DNA of 64,000 nucleotides from Apostichopus japonicus (lineage: Eukaryota; Echinodermata; Holothuroidea; Aspidochirotida; Stichopodidae). The first letter of the stretch is position 1, and each line of letters begins with the position of its first letter. Of the stretch, positions 25,761 to 37,654 are shown piece by piece. Where the stretch lies: contig NC_092567.1 of NCBI RefSeq assembly GCF_037975245.1, forward strand, positions 18,482,876-18,546,875, given 5' to 3'. A program made the position numbers and the translations under genes. The notes under the pieces were generated by a model. It saw only the letters and a program-made list of their open reading frames with translations, had not been told where the DNA came from and did not search any database.

Positions 25761-26355
25761 AAGGAAATAGAGGGAGGGAGGGTAACAAGAAAAATGCTGA
25801 GGAAGTGCATGGGAAGAGGATAAACAACCCGAACCCCAACTCCAATCCCACTGCTAGCTTTCTCATCACACATCCTCACTCAACTTTGAAACAGTGCTAT
25901 GGTCTAGTGGATAACGGCAGTGGTATTTGAAGCATCCAGCATCCAGGACAAAACTACAGTTTCCCATCTGAACTGGCCTTCCAAATTGATTAAAAAAAAA
26001 AAAATTAGCTAAAATTTTAAATTGGAAGGCCATCTGACCTGCAGTGTAAGTAACTAGCCATTCGGCTTCTCCCACATACATACGTTGCTGCTTGGCATTG
26101 TAAACTAACTGCCTTCCAGGCCTATCTTTAAAACTGATAAACCTATCTATTTGCCGTCGAGTTTCAATTAACCGCCCGTACTTTGCAAAGTTGGTGGTAC
26201 CCTTCAATGGTCCTGGTTTCACATCCCCTTCCCCCCTTGTAATTATTCTAAGCTTTTAAATGAATCATTGGCATCTGTAACCCACACATCCCCTCCTCCA
26301 AATTTATAAGCTAATCAAACTCTAATCAAGCGACGTACAATAAATTCCTGAGAAG

Positions 26356-26373
26356 ATGGCTAAGGCTCTCAAG
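26356..26373 (+). other. Possible first coding exon MAKALK followed by a donor site
   Basis: GAAGATGG is a good initiation context, and AAG|GTATGT after six codons is a strong donor site. No partner exon was identified downstream on the + strand, so this may be coincidence. Confidence 0.15.
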
Positions 26374-26683
26374 GTATGTGACGGTAGCTGAATATTCATC
26401 TGCATTAACCAAAACCGTTCGGCAGATAAAGGTCATTTCTGGTAATAAAAAATTTAACCAAACTGTTGCTTATTGGAAGCTCAGTAACTGGGAAGAGTCA
26501 ATTGTAATTTTCACCTGTGCACAGTAATACATGTAATAAAATATTGGAAATTTCATGGCACTATTTAGTATTATTCACGTTACACCCAATTCAACTTGAC
26601 CCGACATCGAAAATGGGATAGTCAATTGACCGGAGTGAGTGTGCTAGGAGGACTGTCGATCCAGATTTAATCACTTTTACATC

Positions 26684-26738
26684 ACATTGACACCGATGGA
26701 CACCAATGGACACCGATGGACACCGATGGACACCAATG
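26684..26738 (+). repeat. 12-bp tandem repeat
   Basis: About four to five copies of GACACCRATGGA in a row, with single-base differences. Confidence 0.8.
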
Positions 26739-27149
26739 GTCAGTCTTCTGGACTTATCTTCCAATAGACAATTCTTCAGGTCTACGTCAGCCAAATGGAC
26801 TGTCTTCTGATATGTATCGTACAACAATTTTGGAAGTCGAATAATTTCGTCCCAGGACTTCCGACTACTTGCGGTCCTGAGTACAGAGTACCAGTGTCTG
26901 AGTAGTGCTTCTAGGATCCAATTACAACAGTACCAGTATTAGCGGAGAGTAATACAATAGAATGCCGATAGTATAAGAACATTATGCGGCTTCCTGATGT
27001 AACGTCAGTATCAAATAACTAGCTTTTTATGTGAGTACTCGTAAAGTACTCGTCCCGAGCGAGCGACAAGTACTTTAAACTGATTACAAGTACTAGCACT
27101 GTACCATCCGAGTACTTTTCGTCGAGTGCCAGTAGGCCTTACGAGGACT

Positions 27150-27415
27150 CTCAAACAAGGTACTCGAGTATTACTGGAGTACAGAGGAGTTCTCGAGTTC
27201 TGCTATTCTGTCATACGATAGACGATGCGACGGGTCTGTGTCAAGCAATGGACGGTCTTTTGGCGTGTATCATCAATAAAAAAACTTCTTTAGGTCCTAG
27301 TGAACCTTTAAACAGCACAAACACAAAATTATCTACCCGATGACAGAATAGCAGTACTCGAAAAGTACCCTGTACTCTAGTAGTCCTCAGGTACTCAAAC
27401 AGTACTTCATCCAAA
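27150..27415. mobile_element. Palindromic MITE-like element with GTACTCG-rich arms
   Basis: The left arm contains TCTGCTATTCTGTCAT (27196-27213 region) and the right arm its reverse complement ATGACAGAATAGCA (about 27340). Both are embedded in diverged GAGTAC/GTACTC-rich sequence forming roughly 60-bp imperfect inverted repeats around a roughly 130-bp core. More GTACTCG motifs extend left to about 27030. No coding capacity and no clear target duplication. Confidence 0.55.
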
Positions 27416-27475
27416 AGACAAAGTTTGGTGGAAGATCCAGAGAGGCATTAGAGACTGATTGATTTCATAGATTGA

Positions 27476-30400
27476 TCAAACTTCTTCAACATCCATTCTT
27501 TTATTGCTGTTCCAATTGACTTCAACTAACCTAATCGCCCTTAGCAACATTGCACAAGGGGTGCACAGAGCTGTGAGTGTATCCCTTAAGGGTAAACTGA
27601 TAGTCCTACAGGCTACACAGCAGTTGTAGCTAAAAGCAGCGACCGGCTGACAGATGCTGTTAAAACAGGACGTGAGAAACGGCTTGAGGAGGAAATCCCC
27701 GGCGATCACCACGACGCCGACCAGACACGCGCCGATTATCCGGAAAGTTAAAAATCGCAGGAATTCCAAGAACAGTATCACAAAGAAATCTGCGACAATG
27801 CGAAGGGTACTGAAGACTTCTGAAATGCAGCGACGGACTAATTTTTCCGATCTACAGATTCAAAAACAAGACCGTGAAAATAAAATAAAATTGTATTGAC
27901 TTTGAAGGATTATTAAGACGGCTGGTCTTTTTTGCATGTCTATTTTTCTCTCAACATCGCATAAGGGTGACCAGAAATATATGCGTCTCCTTGTTGCGTT
28001 TATGATCATGTCTTATGTTGAAAATCTTCAAAAAAGGTTTTTGCATTTAAAAGTAAAGACCCCCATCAGCCTTTGGACTTCTACACTCATTCTTCCCAAC
28101 CTATTGCACATTGACTGAAAATTTAGTAAACGACAGCCCAAACAAAATGTCAAGCACAGTTAAAAATACTTCTACGAGCAGGTTCTTACAGTATTCCGTA
28201 CGATCATCTACAGTTAGGGCCAGCACTAGATTAACACCCACTGTCACCCCAAAAGGACCATATACTTGGTCCTGCCACCCCTCCCTCCCCCTCCCTCCCT
28301 CCTTATTAAGTTTTGCAGGTACAACCAGCAAGAGATATTTATGATATCTTGTCTGGAAGCATTCACAGAGGCTCCTTGATCTTGGGGGTCCCTCTGACAT
28401 TGATGGCCCTAGACACTGGGGCCCATCTGCCTATTAGAAGATCCACCACACAGTGCAAAGTGGCTGAACCACACAGAAGCTTAAACATCTCACAGTAGCC
28501 TAGTACATTTCATATTGTGTACTATGTCATTGAGTCCACCAGAGAAGCAAATTCGGGTAATAAAATGTAGGCACTATCGCAATGCAAAAAAATGGTCAAG
28601 TTGCAATACGAGTCCTAGGATGTATATAGCGATGGTTTACACAGGAAACAGTATTTTATAAAAGTCAAATCAAAATTCAGAATCCTCAAAAGTGTTACAC
28701 AATATTTGAATAAATAATTTCCTTAGAATTTCACTAAAGTATATATGCAACCTTATTATTCTATTTCCCATTTTTTGGAGGGGGGTTTCTGGACAACATC
28801 CACTCTCATAAGGTAAGATTATCAACAATTGACTGTTTTTCTGAAATCAAATTAGCATGGATTACTTACTTGTCAGCAACATTGCTCATGTAAACCTCAT
28901 TTTGACCGTTTCGGGTATCAAAATATCGGGTACTTCCTTGATGAAAATGATAGATGTACCTAGAGAAATAATAAAAACAAATTGAGCATAGCAGAGGGGT
29001 AATAAAACCTGTTACAGGATGTTACTGTCTGGAGTTTGCAAACTCTGCAGACAGACATTCTTTCTATTACTTACAATATTTTTGTTCACAGATTACCTCT
29101 TTTAGTTGATTTACAAGTCCATTCATAAGAAACACTTCTTCTTGACCTTTGACCTCCACAGAAAGCAAATAGTGATCTTTTACTGGGTAAGGTGGATCCG
29201 TATGCAAAGTATAAAGTTCTTCCATCATGTACTTTTTCATATGTCATGTCTACAATTAAAGGTATGTTGTATTGGCCCCAAATATGCTAGATATTCAAAT
29301 ATGGTCACCTTTGGTCAAAACTCTTGAACTGTTTCTATTACAACCTTTGAGGAAATTTTCCTCACTTAGACATTCAGTCATCTTGCGTGTTCCTTTAAAA
29401 TGTCTGCCAACAATTTGGAGAGTAAAGACCTCCAGGAAAGTACTTTTTGAGAACTTCTGGCAATTATAGTGTGCTATAATTTGGGGCCTATACTGACTAC
29501 CTTTAAAGGGTGTGAAGACTCGCGCAAAAAGAAACGTCTAATGCCGGTAATTTGACCTAGTTTCGAATGAGGTGTAACAGAAGTGTTAAACACCACCATC
29601 GATCACAGAAAATACAAACATAGCTTGCTACCGTCCGTAATAAGACACTAGTGTACAGTCAGTACATACAGCTGCGGTCAATATCCACAGCACAGTATAC
29701 AAACGATACATCTCAGGTCCAGCTAAAGGTTCAATTAAAGTATCACGTTTCATTACTGTCTACATTTTGTAGCGACACTAACAAAACGTCACTTGCAAGC
29801 AACAGAAAATTAACTTTTTCAGATGGCCGCACGCGGTTTGGGCCGATTCTTCAGTGCCTTTAAATCAAGGTGTCACATGGGCATACACATACGCACACCA
29901 TTACAGTCACACAGTTTTCACTTTTGCGTTTTACCAAAGGGATAAAAACGGAATAGTTAAATCTCACCTTGCATCTTTGGTTTCTTTTCTCATCAACGCT
30001 TCTTCTACCGTCTCGTTACGGGACGGATCCTGGTCCTCCACCACCGAGAAGTCTTTTTCCTCGTTGTATAAGACAGAGGCGTCGTAGTCGCCAGAATTGG
30101 CTATCAGGTGTTGCTGCGATACATTCATGGCATTGTTAATGTTTCCTTTGTTACTTCCAGACGTCGTCTTCTTTTTTCTCAACGACCACTTTGATTTGTG
30201 TTTGTCGCCCTCTTTTTTAGCCTCTCCTCTTCCTCCTCCATGACTGGAAGCTAATTTCGTGTAATAATAATTACAATAATAAATGAGACTTATATAGTGC
30301 CAAATCAGTAAACAAACGTCACTGCTCAAGGCACTTTACAAAGAAAGTAAATTAAATAACAAAAGAACAAGTGACAAAATGGGTCTTAAGTAGACCCATT

Positions 30401-33400
30401 TACAAGCAAAGAAATTTAAAAAAAATCGATAAAGAGAGTACTACTAATTTTAAAACGTTTACCAAACATTTTGTTTTTTGTGATGATGGAGGAAGTTTTG
30501 AACTTTCGAGCTAAAAATTACCAAGTCAGTCTTGCATATATTTAAGACTACATTCCAGTACAGGTAAAACTTAAAAGGTTTTAAATTCTCATGGCAGACG
30601 AGAGGAATGCTAGAAACATCAATTTCGATATTTTCGACGCTAATGTGTTGTACAGCTGATAGCATATAACCTATTAAGAAGTCCTGGCTAAACCCAGCTC
30701 TGTTTCACCAGGAATTGGATAAAAGTGCATTGTCTGTGACTTCATCACCATGACAACGATGGGCGTTCTTCAAAAGCATCAACTTTCCTATTGAAACAGG
30801 AATTTATTGATAAATATTTAATTTATGAAAAATTTATTCATCCTGGAAATGTGATACATATCTGGAATGTCTGCTTAGCCGTCAATGTTTATCTATATTT
30901 AACCATGATGCAACCTCTTTTGAAAAAAATATTATTTCTTCTTTGTTTAAATGATTAAAATATTATAAATTAAAACAAAGACAATTTCAGCTCAACTTTC
31001 ACAACAATGGCATCATTTAATCCAGCTGCTCTAGCCAGATGCCTTCACAAAATTTGAAGGGAGAAAATGATATCTTTGTGATACAAAAAAACTATGAGGA
31101 TTATGCATGTGACTTTTATCTAGAGACACAGAAATTTTCCAACAATTTTGACAGGCTGTAAAACTTCAGTCTCGGAATATCCCATTGTGGGTATCACCTC
31201 TCATGCGACTTGCTGTACTTTCTACAAAATGCGTTCACCAACAATTTGAACATCAAAATGATTTATACTAACATTGCCATCAGAAGTGGGTCATCTCTGA
31301 GATACAGTGTTAAAATTATCATTACTGCTGCAGAGTAAGAACACAGTACTTTGCAAAGATCTAGCCATACCAAGATATATAACAGTCTATTGTTCTATTC
31401 TATTGTTCTATTCCATTGTACTTGTTACCTATTGTTTCTTTTCCTTGGTCTTCCATTGTTCCTCCTAGCTCCTCCATGATGATTCTCTCATCCTCGTCAC
31501 TCACATCCCATGATCCTCTCCTTTCTATGGGTATTTAGAAGAAGAAAATATGTATTTATATCAATATATGTAAATATATTCAAAACAATTATTGAACTTA
31601 ATTTTATAGTATTGCTGAAGGTGCTTCAATATCAGTTTCCATTGGTGAACCCTGATGATCCTTACTTGTAGTTTATGTAACACTGTATCTGATTGGCTAA
31701 CATACAGGGCAGCCTAAGTTTTTAACATATCGAGCACCAGTCTTTGGAAACTGAATGTATTCTTACTCTCAAAAGAACTTGCAGTTTATGTAACACTGTA
31801 TCTGATTGGTTAATATACAGAGCAGCCTGAGTTTTAAACAAATTGAGCATCAGTCTTTGGAAACTCAATGTATTCTCTTTTTCCAAAGAACTTGTAGTTT
31901 ATGTAACACTGTATCTGACTGGTTAATTTACAGAGCAGCCTGAGTTTTTAACAAATTAAGCATCGGTCTTTGAAAACTGAATGTTTTCTCACTTTCCAAA
32001 GAAGAAAGTTGTTTGCAGTATTTATCTTTTTGTTCAAAAATGCACATCAATTTTCAAATCTAATGATTTACAGCCAAGGAATATTTTCCTTCTTTCTTTT
32101 TGACTTGGTGTTGCACTGTAGGTGATGGCGCTATTTCAAAATACAGAGAAGCTAAATCATGCTCCCTACATAATGTTTAACCACCTAGTTATTGGCTTTT
32201 CGTGACATGTTTATTACATTTGTCACATTTGTAAACCTAGTTAGTACGATAACTTCAAAACCGCCCAGTGTATTTCCTCTAGTTTTGCCCCACGGAAGAA
32301 ACATTTCAGTTTAGAATGAGACTCAATGGCCACACTCTCATCTTCACGACTCTGTTTCCATGACATGAAAGTGTTGAAAATTATTCATTTCTAGTTGAAA
32401 AGGTAGTGATATGTCACAAAGAAAGTCCTTACACATGAACGAAAACCTGTTTCCGTTTTTTTACTAATATTATTATTATTATTACACACTGTAGTAAAAC
32501 ATAGGAATTTATGAAAAACATTGACTTACATGCATTTATTGACATACACATATTACATTAATGTATCATTCCTTGCGACATTAGTCATTATACTTAAAGA
32601 TCATTACACAGACAGTATGAACATTACTCTCACAATATCCGTCATTACACTCATGCCTCACTCATCACAAATCATTACGTGCAGAGTACCACTACCTATA
32701 CATATACCAGTGGCGGGAACATGATTTCAATGTTCACAGTGGGGGTGGGGTGGGGTGGGGTGTTGGAGGGTGGTGGCAAATTCTAAATTTCCCTTGACTG
32801 ATTTGGGTAGGACAGGAATCTTCATGGAAAGGCCAGAGGACAATCAGGGAATTTATAAAGTAAAGGTGTTCCCCGGTGGTTGTTAAAGCTGACTCCCATG
32901 AAGGTGAGGGGGAATGTGGGGGTCCTCCCCAGAAAAAGAAACTTAAAGTTTAGAGGTCAAATGGGGGCATTACAAAGCATATTTAGATTATAAATTAGGT
33001 CTATAATTAGGTTTATATGCAAAACTTTTGTGCTAATAAATACTTGTGAAGTTTTGTGTGTGGTTTAAAAGGTGGGTCCACACCCGTAGGGCGTGGTCTA
33101 ATTCTTCCTAACGGAATGTAAAATAAAAAATCCCCAGACTGAGCCATTTTACCACCTACTAATGATGGGAGGTGGGGGTGAGTGGGAAGGGATGGTTATT
33201 GTAACTTGTCATTCAGCCTCTGAAGAAGATCCTGCTAGAATCGAAACGTCAGGCCCTCTTAATACTTTTACACACAGTAACATGCATTCATGTGTCACTC
33301 ATTCATGTACCACTACTGACCGTACATAAATCACGCATTGGACTACCGCTCACATCATTTCCCACTCTCTCTTACTTTGCCTCGGAGAACCCTCTGGAAT

Positions 33401-36400
33401 ATCGTAATTATTGCCTTTCCTCGATTGGCCGGGTCGTAGATCTGCAGGGGATCCTCTGTTGGCATCTGTTAGGTAAAGAGATGAACAAAAATGTATTACA
33501 AATCTAAGAAAGGGAGTGACTTAAATGTTCGGAATCTTGACAAGGACTCATCTAGAGTTTAGATGCAGGAAGGAAACAAGATTGACTTTTATACGTGGCA
33601 AACCAGCGAGGCTTATGAAATTTGTCATCTCTTAAGAAAAATTCCTGAAAATATGATGCTTCTTTTGTAAAAAAAAACTTTTCCACTTGTGAAACGGTGA
33701 TTTCACCCATGTTTTGCATGCCAATTTGTCATGCCATAGCGAATAAGCTATTGCTACTGAAAGTAAGCCAACCATGTTCTATTTCAATGTAACTTCAGCA
33801 ACAAAAACGTTATAATACATACTCTCATGACTTGTTGGACTTTCAACGCAATGTTTTTACACAAATGACCAGGAAGAGAAGGGACATCTGCTCTTTGTAA
33901 ACAATCGATAACTTCTTAAAAGCCCAAACTTCTTCCATATTCGTTTTTGAAAGTAAAAAGCACTACAACTTGCAAACATTTATCTTCCTGAAAGATGTTG
34001 CCTTGACAAGACAATAAATTTGCTGACAACTGTGTCATGGGGAGGGAGCTCGGAGGGGGAGTGGGATGGTGGCGGGGGGGGGGGGGGGGGGGGGGTAGAG
34101 GGGGGTAGAGGGGGGGGCGAGGGGCGTAGACTCAGCCAAATGAGAGCATTGTTTGGGAGGTAGAGAATGCAGGTAATGCAAGGGGGCATATCAGGTGCCA
34201 TGACGAGGGCGAGCACAAATCCATGTTAGCATGGCATCTAGGGGACCACTATAGGGTCCCCAGTGGGGGCAAAGTAAAGCTCTACAGTTTTATTCATTTC
34301 CAGAAATTAGCAAAACTTTGCAGCTTGATGTAAGTAATTAAAAACAAAGAGTTGTCTATTGTCCTGACTAATTTTCATGGCAAATCTCTTTAGGGTGAAC
34401 CAGGGGGGCAAAAAACATCTGGGTACAATGTGACCCCCATGAATGCCCCACCACATTCTTGGTTATGCAACTGATTGGCAAGACTGGAAGAAAGCTATTA
34501 AGCCAAGATAAAGGTTAACAGCTGAGACTGATGTTGTCGTGTCAAGACAGATATTGACTTGGCGAAACAGCAAGGTTGCATTTTTACAAAACTGAAAGGT
34601 GTTTATATACTTAACACATTGAGACAGAAACGTGTTAACACGAGGTGGTGGGAAAGAAATTCATGTGGCAAGACAAACGAGATGGTTGCATGGTGTGGTA
34701 AAGTTTGTTCATGTTTGACACTTATTTGGCAATGAAGTCTGTCATTTACTCTGCCAATAAAGAACAGTTTGGAGGACAAACTAGAAGGTGACTACAGAAA
34801 TGTGTCATTTTAAAAAAAAAAAAATTCAAAAGCCCAAATTTTTTTGGGTTTTTATTTTTGTTCTTGACAGTAAACATAATAAACTTAATTTTGAGCAGTG
34901 AACAGCTCTCTAAACCTTGCTGAAAAATGTTGACATGACGAGACCATAAGTTTGTTGGCAACTGTGGCATCGCCAGACATTACCGTGCCAATTTGCAGCC
35001 CTTTTCAATGGCCCTCCGTCCCACCCCACCCCATGCCACCATCTACCCTACCTCATCAAACACCAACTCCTCATTAATCACTTTATGTAAATATCTTTTG
35101 TTTTTTCGTACCCCCCTCCATCACTCCTCCTCTCATAGCTCTCTTCCACCTTTTTTTTTCCACACCTTTCTGTCTTTGTCCTTCTCCAGTTTATTCCCTA
35201 CCCCCTTCCCTTAATCCTCTCTTTGTCCCTCCACTGTTTATCTCCTACCTCTCCTCTTGCCCTGTTGGTTTCTTTCTTTCTTCTCTCCATCCCTTGTTGT
35301 CTACTAATCCCCTTACAAGATCTATCTCTTTGTGTTCACCATGCTCATTAACCTGTCTGTATTCTGTGCGTGTTTTTGTCCCTTCTGTTACTGTTACTTG
35401 TCATTTAGCCTTTGAAGAAGATCCTGCTAGGATCGAAACGTCAGGCCAACTTACTTTTAAATGTTTTTTCGTACCCTAAGGATGCTTACCACTAGCTCCG
35501 AGAGCGCTGCTAAAGTCGTACGGAGGGTTGTCGTCATCCTTTAACTTTCTGCTGCCTCTGCTCTCGACGTCTCGAGTTCTCTCTACTGAGTCGTCCGCAT
35601 GGCGATCTACGAATGAATTGACTCCTTTCCTCATGTTAGATCTGAGGAGAACAGAAAAGATGTCAATGAAACTCCTCAACTAGAAAAACTTTGCAAACTT
35701 CTTGCATCTTATGATTAGGAGTAAACAGTGACTTCATTGAAAGCAACTTAACAAGCAAATGAACTTAAAATGCCTCCAATCCCCGACCACCACCCACTGC
35801 AAGGAAAGTGAAAGGCTTAACGATTTTCAATTAATGCAAGAATAAAAACAAAATCCATTTGACTACTGTGTGTCACATCTCTCCCCCCCCACTTAGCTTT
35901 CTCTCTTCCCCACCCTTCCCCTTCCCTTTCTTCAACTAATCATTAATATTTGACAGTTTGCAGTCTTGTATATTTAAAGGACAAGGTCTTCTTGAAACAA
36001 GAGCTAATGCCTGGTCACTGGTAACTTGTCACACACACAAACACCAGTGTGCACAATTCAAATGGTTGCTCCCAGGATACTACAGCATGCAACAACTGTT
36101 TGTCCTTGGAGAGACTTCCCAAATGACGCTGTGTGGCCACACAGCGGTGCAAAGCAACTATATTTTCAAGTAAGCTCACAAGGTCCTCCCCATTTGTACA
36201 TCTGAGTGAAGAGAGGCTGTGGCAGCCATGCCCATGGACCCTTCGTAATGATACAGCCAGGACTCACACCTGCAATTCATAGATCGCGGAAAGGCCAACT
36301 GACCTAGGCATTTGACCACAGAGCTTTCCCATACATGCAGATCATTCCTCTGTTACTGATCCTTTTATATTTATTTTCGTTGTATATAGTAATAACACTG

Positions 36401-37654
36401 TGGTGGTTCATAAAAAGCCAGCCTTTAGCAAGCTTCCATTGAACCTTCAAGGAAACACAAATCCAACTAATCATCCTTTAAGCTTATAAATTATAGAGAT
36501 TTCTCTTTTCATGTTTTTAAGGTGGAATTTTGACAGTTTCGATAACTGACACCGATGCCATGATAATAGACGGAATTTTTTAATAATCAAAGAATATTAG
36601 TTAACAACTTCACATGCAGTCCAGGAATAATATTCTAAAATGAATTTATTTCAGATAAACATATGTACATCATATACATCATGTATTGACATGAGAGAAC
36701 TATTTAATAGTAAAATGAAGAAGAATTTACCCTGAGGAGCTAACGTCTGTTGCTTTGGACGGTGCGCCCCTTGATCGCTCTTGCTGCTTCTTCGGGGTTG
36801 ATGTTGAAGTTCTTTTCTTGGGCTTTTTGTCTGCAAAGTTGACAGAAATTTACACACTGTAATTAATATAGATATGAAAACGGACAAGCAATAAAACTTC
36901 AGGGACCATGACACAGGTTCGATATGGGAGGGGGGGGGGGCTGGATGGGGTCGAAGTTACTCCGAGCCAGACCTATGTTTATTTGGCACCAATTCTGTAT
37001 GAAAATGGTTACTGTGAAGATTATTGGAAGAGGTCATGGCCGCAAATCCACGAATTTGGGGCCCTGAGGTTACGTTCTGTTATGTTCTTTGCCGACTGGC
37101 ATCATCTGTTTAATCTGATAAACTTACTTCCCAACAACAAAATACTTGTCAACAATATAACCCAAACAAATACAGGATTGACTTCAGGTTTGCTGATTTT
37201 CATGCAGCCTCTTTAAGATTGTTTCACTTTCAAATCTGGCCGGTGGACTAAAAATGCTTTCGCCAACCTTATTGAATGATTCTTTTATCACTATAAACAT
37301 ATTTAACTTAATTTAAATTAAAATAGAGAGATAAACTTGGGAAGCTTCTGCTTATCGACTGTAAAACGTCTGTGTAGGAAAACGCATGTGTAAAAGTTAC
37401 AGAGCTTAAAGATTTGATCCTAGAAGTAAACTAGAGTTTTGAAGTACCTACTCTTTTAAAATTTTTAAAAAAAAATTTTCTTTTGCACAAATACCTTGTA
37501 AAGTAGACCTGCGATCTTTCTGCGATCTCGTCGACCGAGTGCTGATCTCTTCCCCTGAGCTGACATTGTTCACTGTTTCCTCTGGTTCAGAACTATCCCA
37601 ATTACTTACAGAGTCGGGTGACTGGGCTCTAGATTTCTTCTGCTGTGCAGCAAT
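27476..37654 (-). CDS. Unrecognised gene: disordered protein with hydrophobic C-terminal domain (last 8 exons)
   Basis: Exons in transcript order are 37495-37654, 36731-36830, 35490-35641, 33376-33465, 31429-31524, 29968-30250, 28870-28959 and 27476-27851. Every junction has GT-AG ends and the phases agree throughout, giving 448 residues up to TGA at 27476-27478. The 5' end is missing: the first listed exon opens in phase 0 after an acceptor (TTACAG), so earlier exons lie at higher coordinates. The first about 300 residues are low-complexity, rich in Ser/Lys/Glu/Arg with patches such as KKPKKRTSTSTPKKQQERSR, and look disordered. A short ordered-looking block follows (YIYHFHQGSTRYFDTRNGQ). Then comes a strongly hydrophobic region (FFVILFLEFLRFLTF, IIGACLVGVVVIAGDFLL) with two or three potential membrane helices. 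I do not recognise the family. A membrane-anchored scaffold is one reading. Confidence 0.7.
28000..28860. other. Intron of the unrecognised - strand gene
   Basis: This is part of the last intron (27852-28869), bounded by GTAAGT and CTGTAG on the - strand. A long - strand open frame (28101-28400) lies wholly inside it, but the phases of the flanking exons join perfectly without it. Confidence 0.6.
29256..29506. mobile_element. TTAA-flanked MITE (copy near 29.3 kb)
   Basis: TTAA at 29256-29259 and 29503-29506 bracket inverted ends: AGGTATGTTGTATTGGCCCC on the left, and AGGTAGTCAGTATAGGCCCC as the reverse complement of the right end. The interior matches the copy at 54137-54394 in the opposite order, including TACTTTCCTGGAGGTCTTTA. 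It lies in an intron of the - strand gene. Confidence 0.8.
31664..32003 (+). repeat. Tandem repeat, three copies of 113 bp
   Basis: Units start at about 31664, 31777 and 31890. Each contains GTTTATGTAACACTGTATCT and CAGTCTTTGGAAACT-like blocks, with about 10 percent divergence. It lies in an intron of the - strand gene. Confidence 0.85.
32004..33200. other. Intronic sequence, nothing recognised apart from a GC-rich repeat fragment
   Basis: At 33064-33180 a segment (TAGGGCGTGGTCTAATTC..., GGGAGGTGGGG) resembles the GC-rich MITE-like fragments at 43313-43490 and 44130-44275. No exon of the - strand gene falls here. Confidence 0.4.
33216..33254 (+). other. Hammerhead-ribozyme-like motif, copy 1
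   Basis: In order: GCCT (stem I 5' strand, 33216-33219), CTGAAGA (33220-33226, fitting CUGANGA), A plus GATCC-TGCTA-GAATC (imperfect stem II), GAAAC (33243-33247), GTC (33248-33250, a usual cleavage triplet) and AGGC (33251-33254, pairing with GCCT). Stem III would have only two pairs. Minimal type I hammerheads are known in Penelope-like retroelements. The extra A before stem II departs from the consensus, so activity is uncertain. Confidence 0.4.
34040..34125 (+). repeat. Long G-run and GGGGTAGA repeats
   Basis: A run of about 20 G at 34075-34095 is flanked by GGGGGTAGAGGGG repeats. It is the largest of many homopolymer G/C runs in the window. Confidence 0.9.
35408..35446 (+). other. Hammerhead-ribozyme-like motif, copy 2
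   Basis: Same layout as the motif at 33216, with a perfect stem II (GATCC 35420-35424, GGATC 35430-35434) and GAAAC-GTC at 35435-35442. The first core base is T instead of C (TTGAAGA at 35412-35418), which should weaken activity. The compensating change in stem II compared with copy 1 suggests that base pairing has mattered. Confidence 0.4.

Noticed and set aside
28101-28400. Hydrophobic - strand frame as an extra exon
   Set aside because: Flanking exons join in phase without it, and no splice sites fit.
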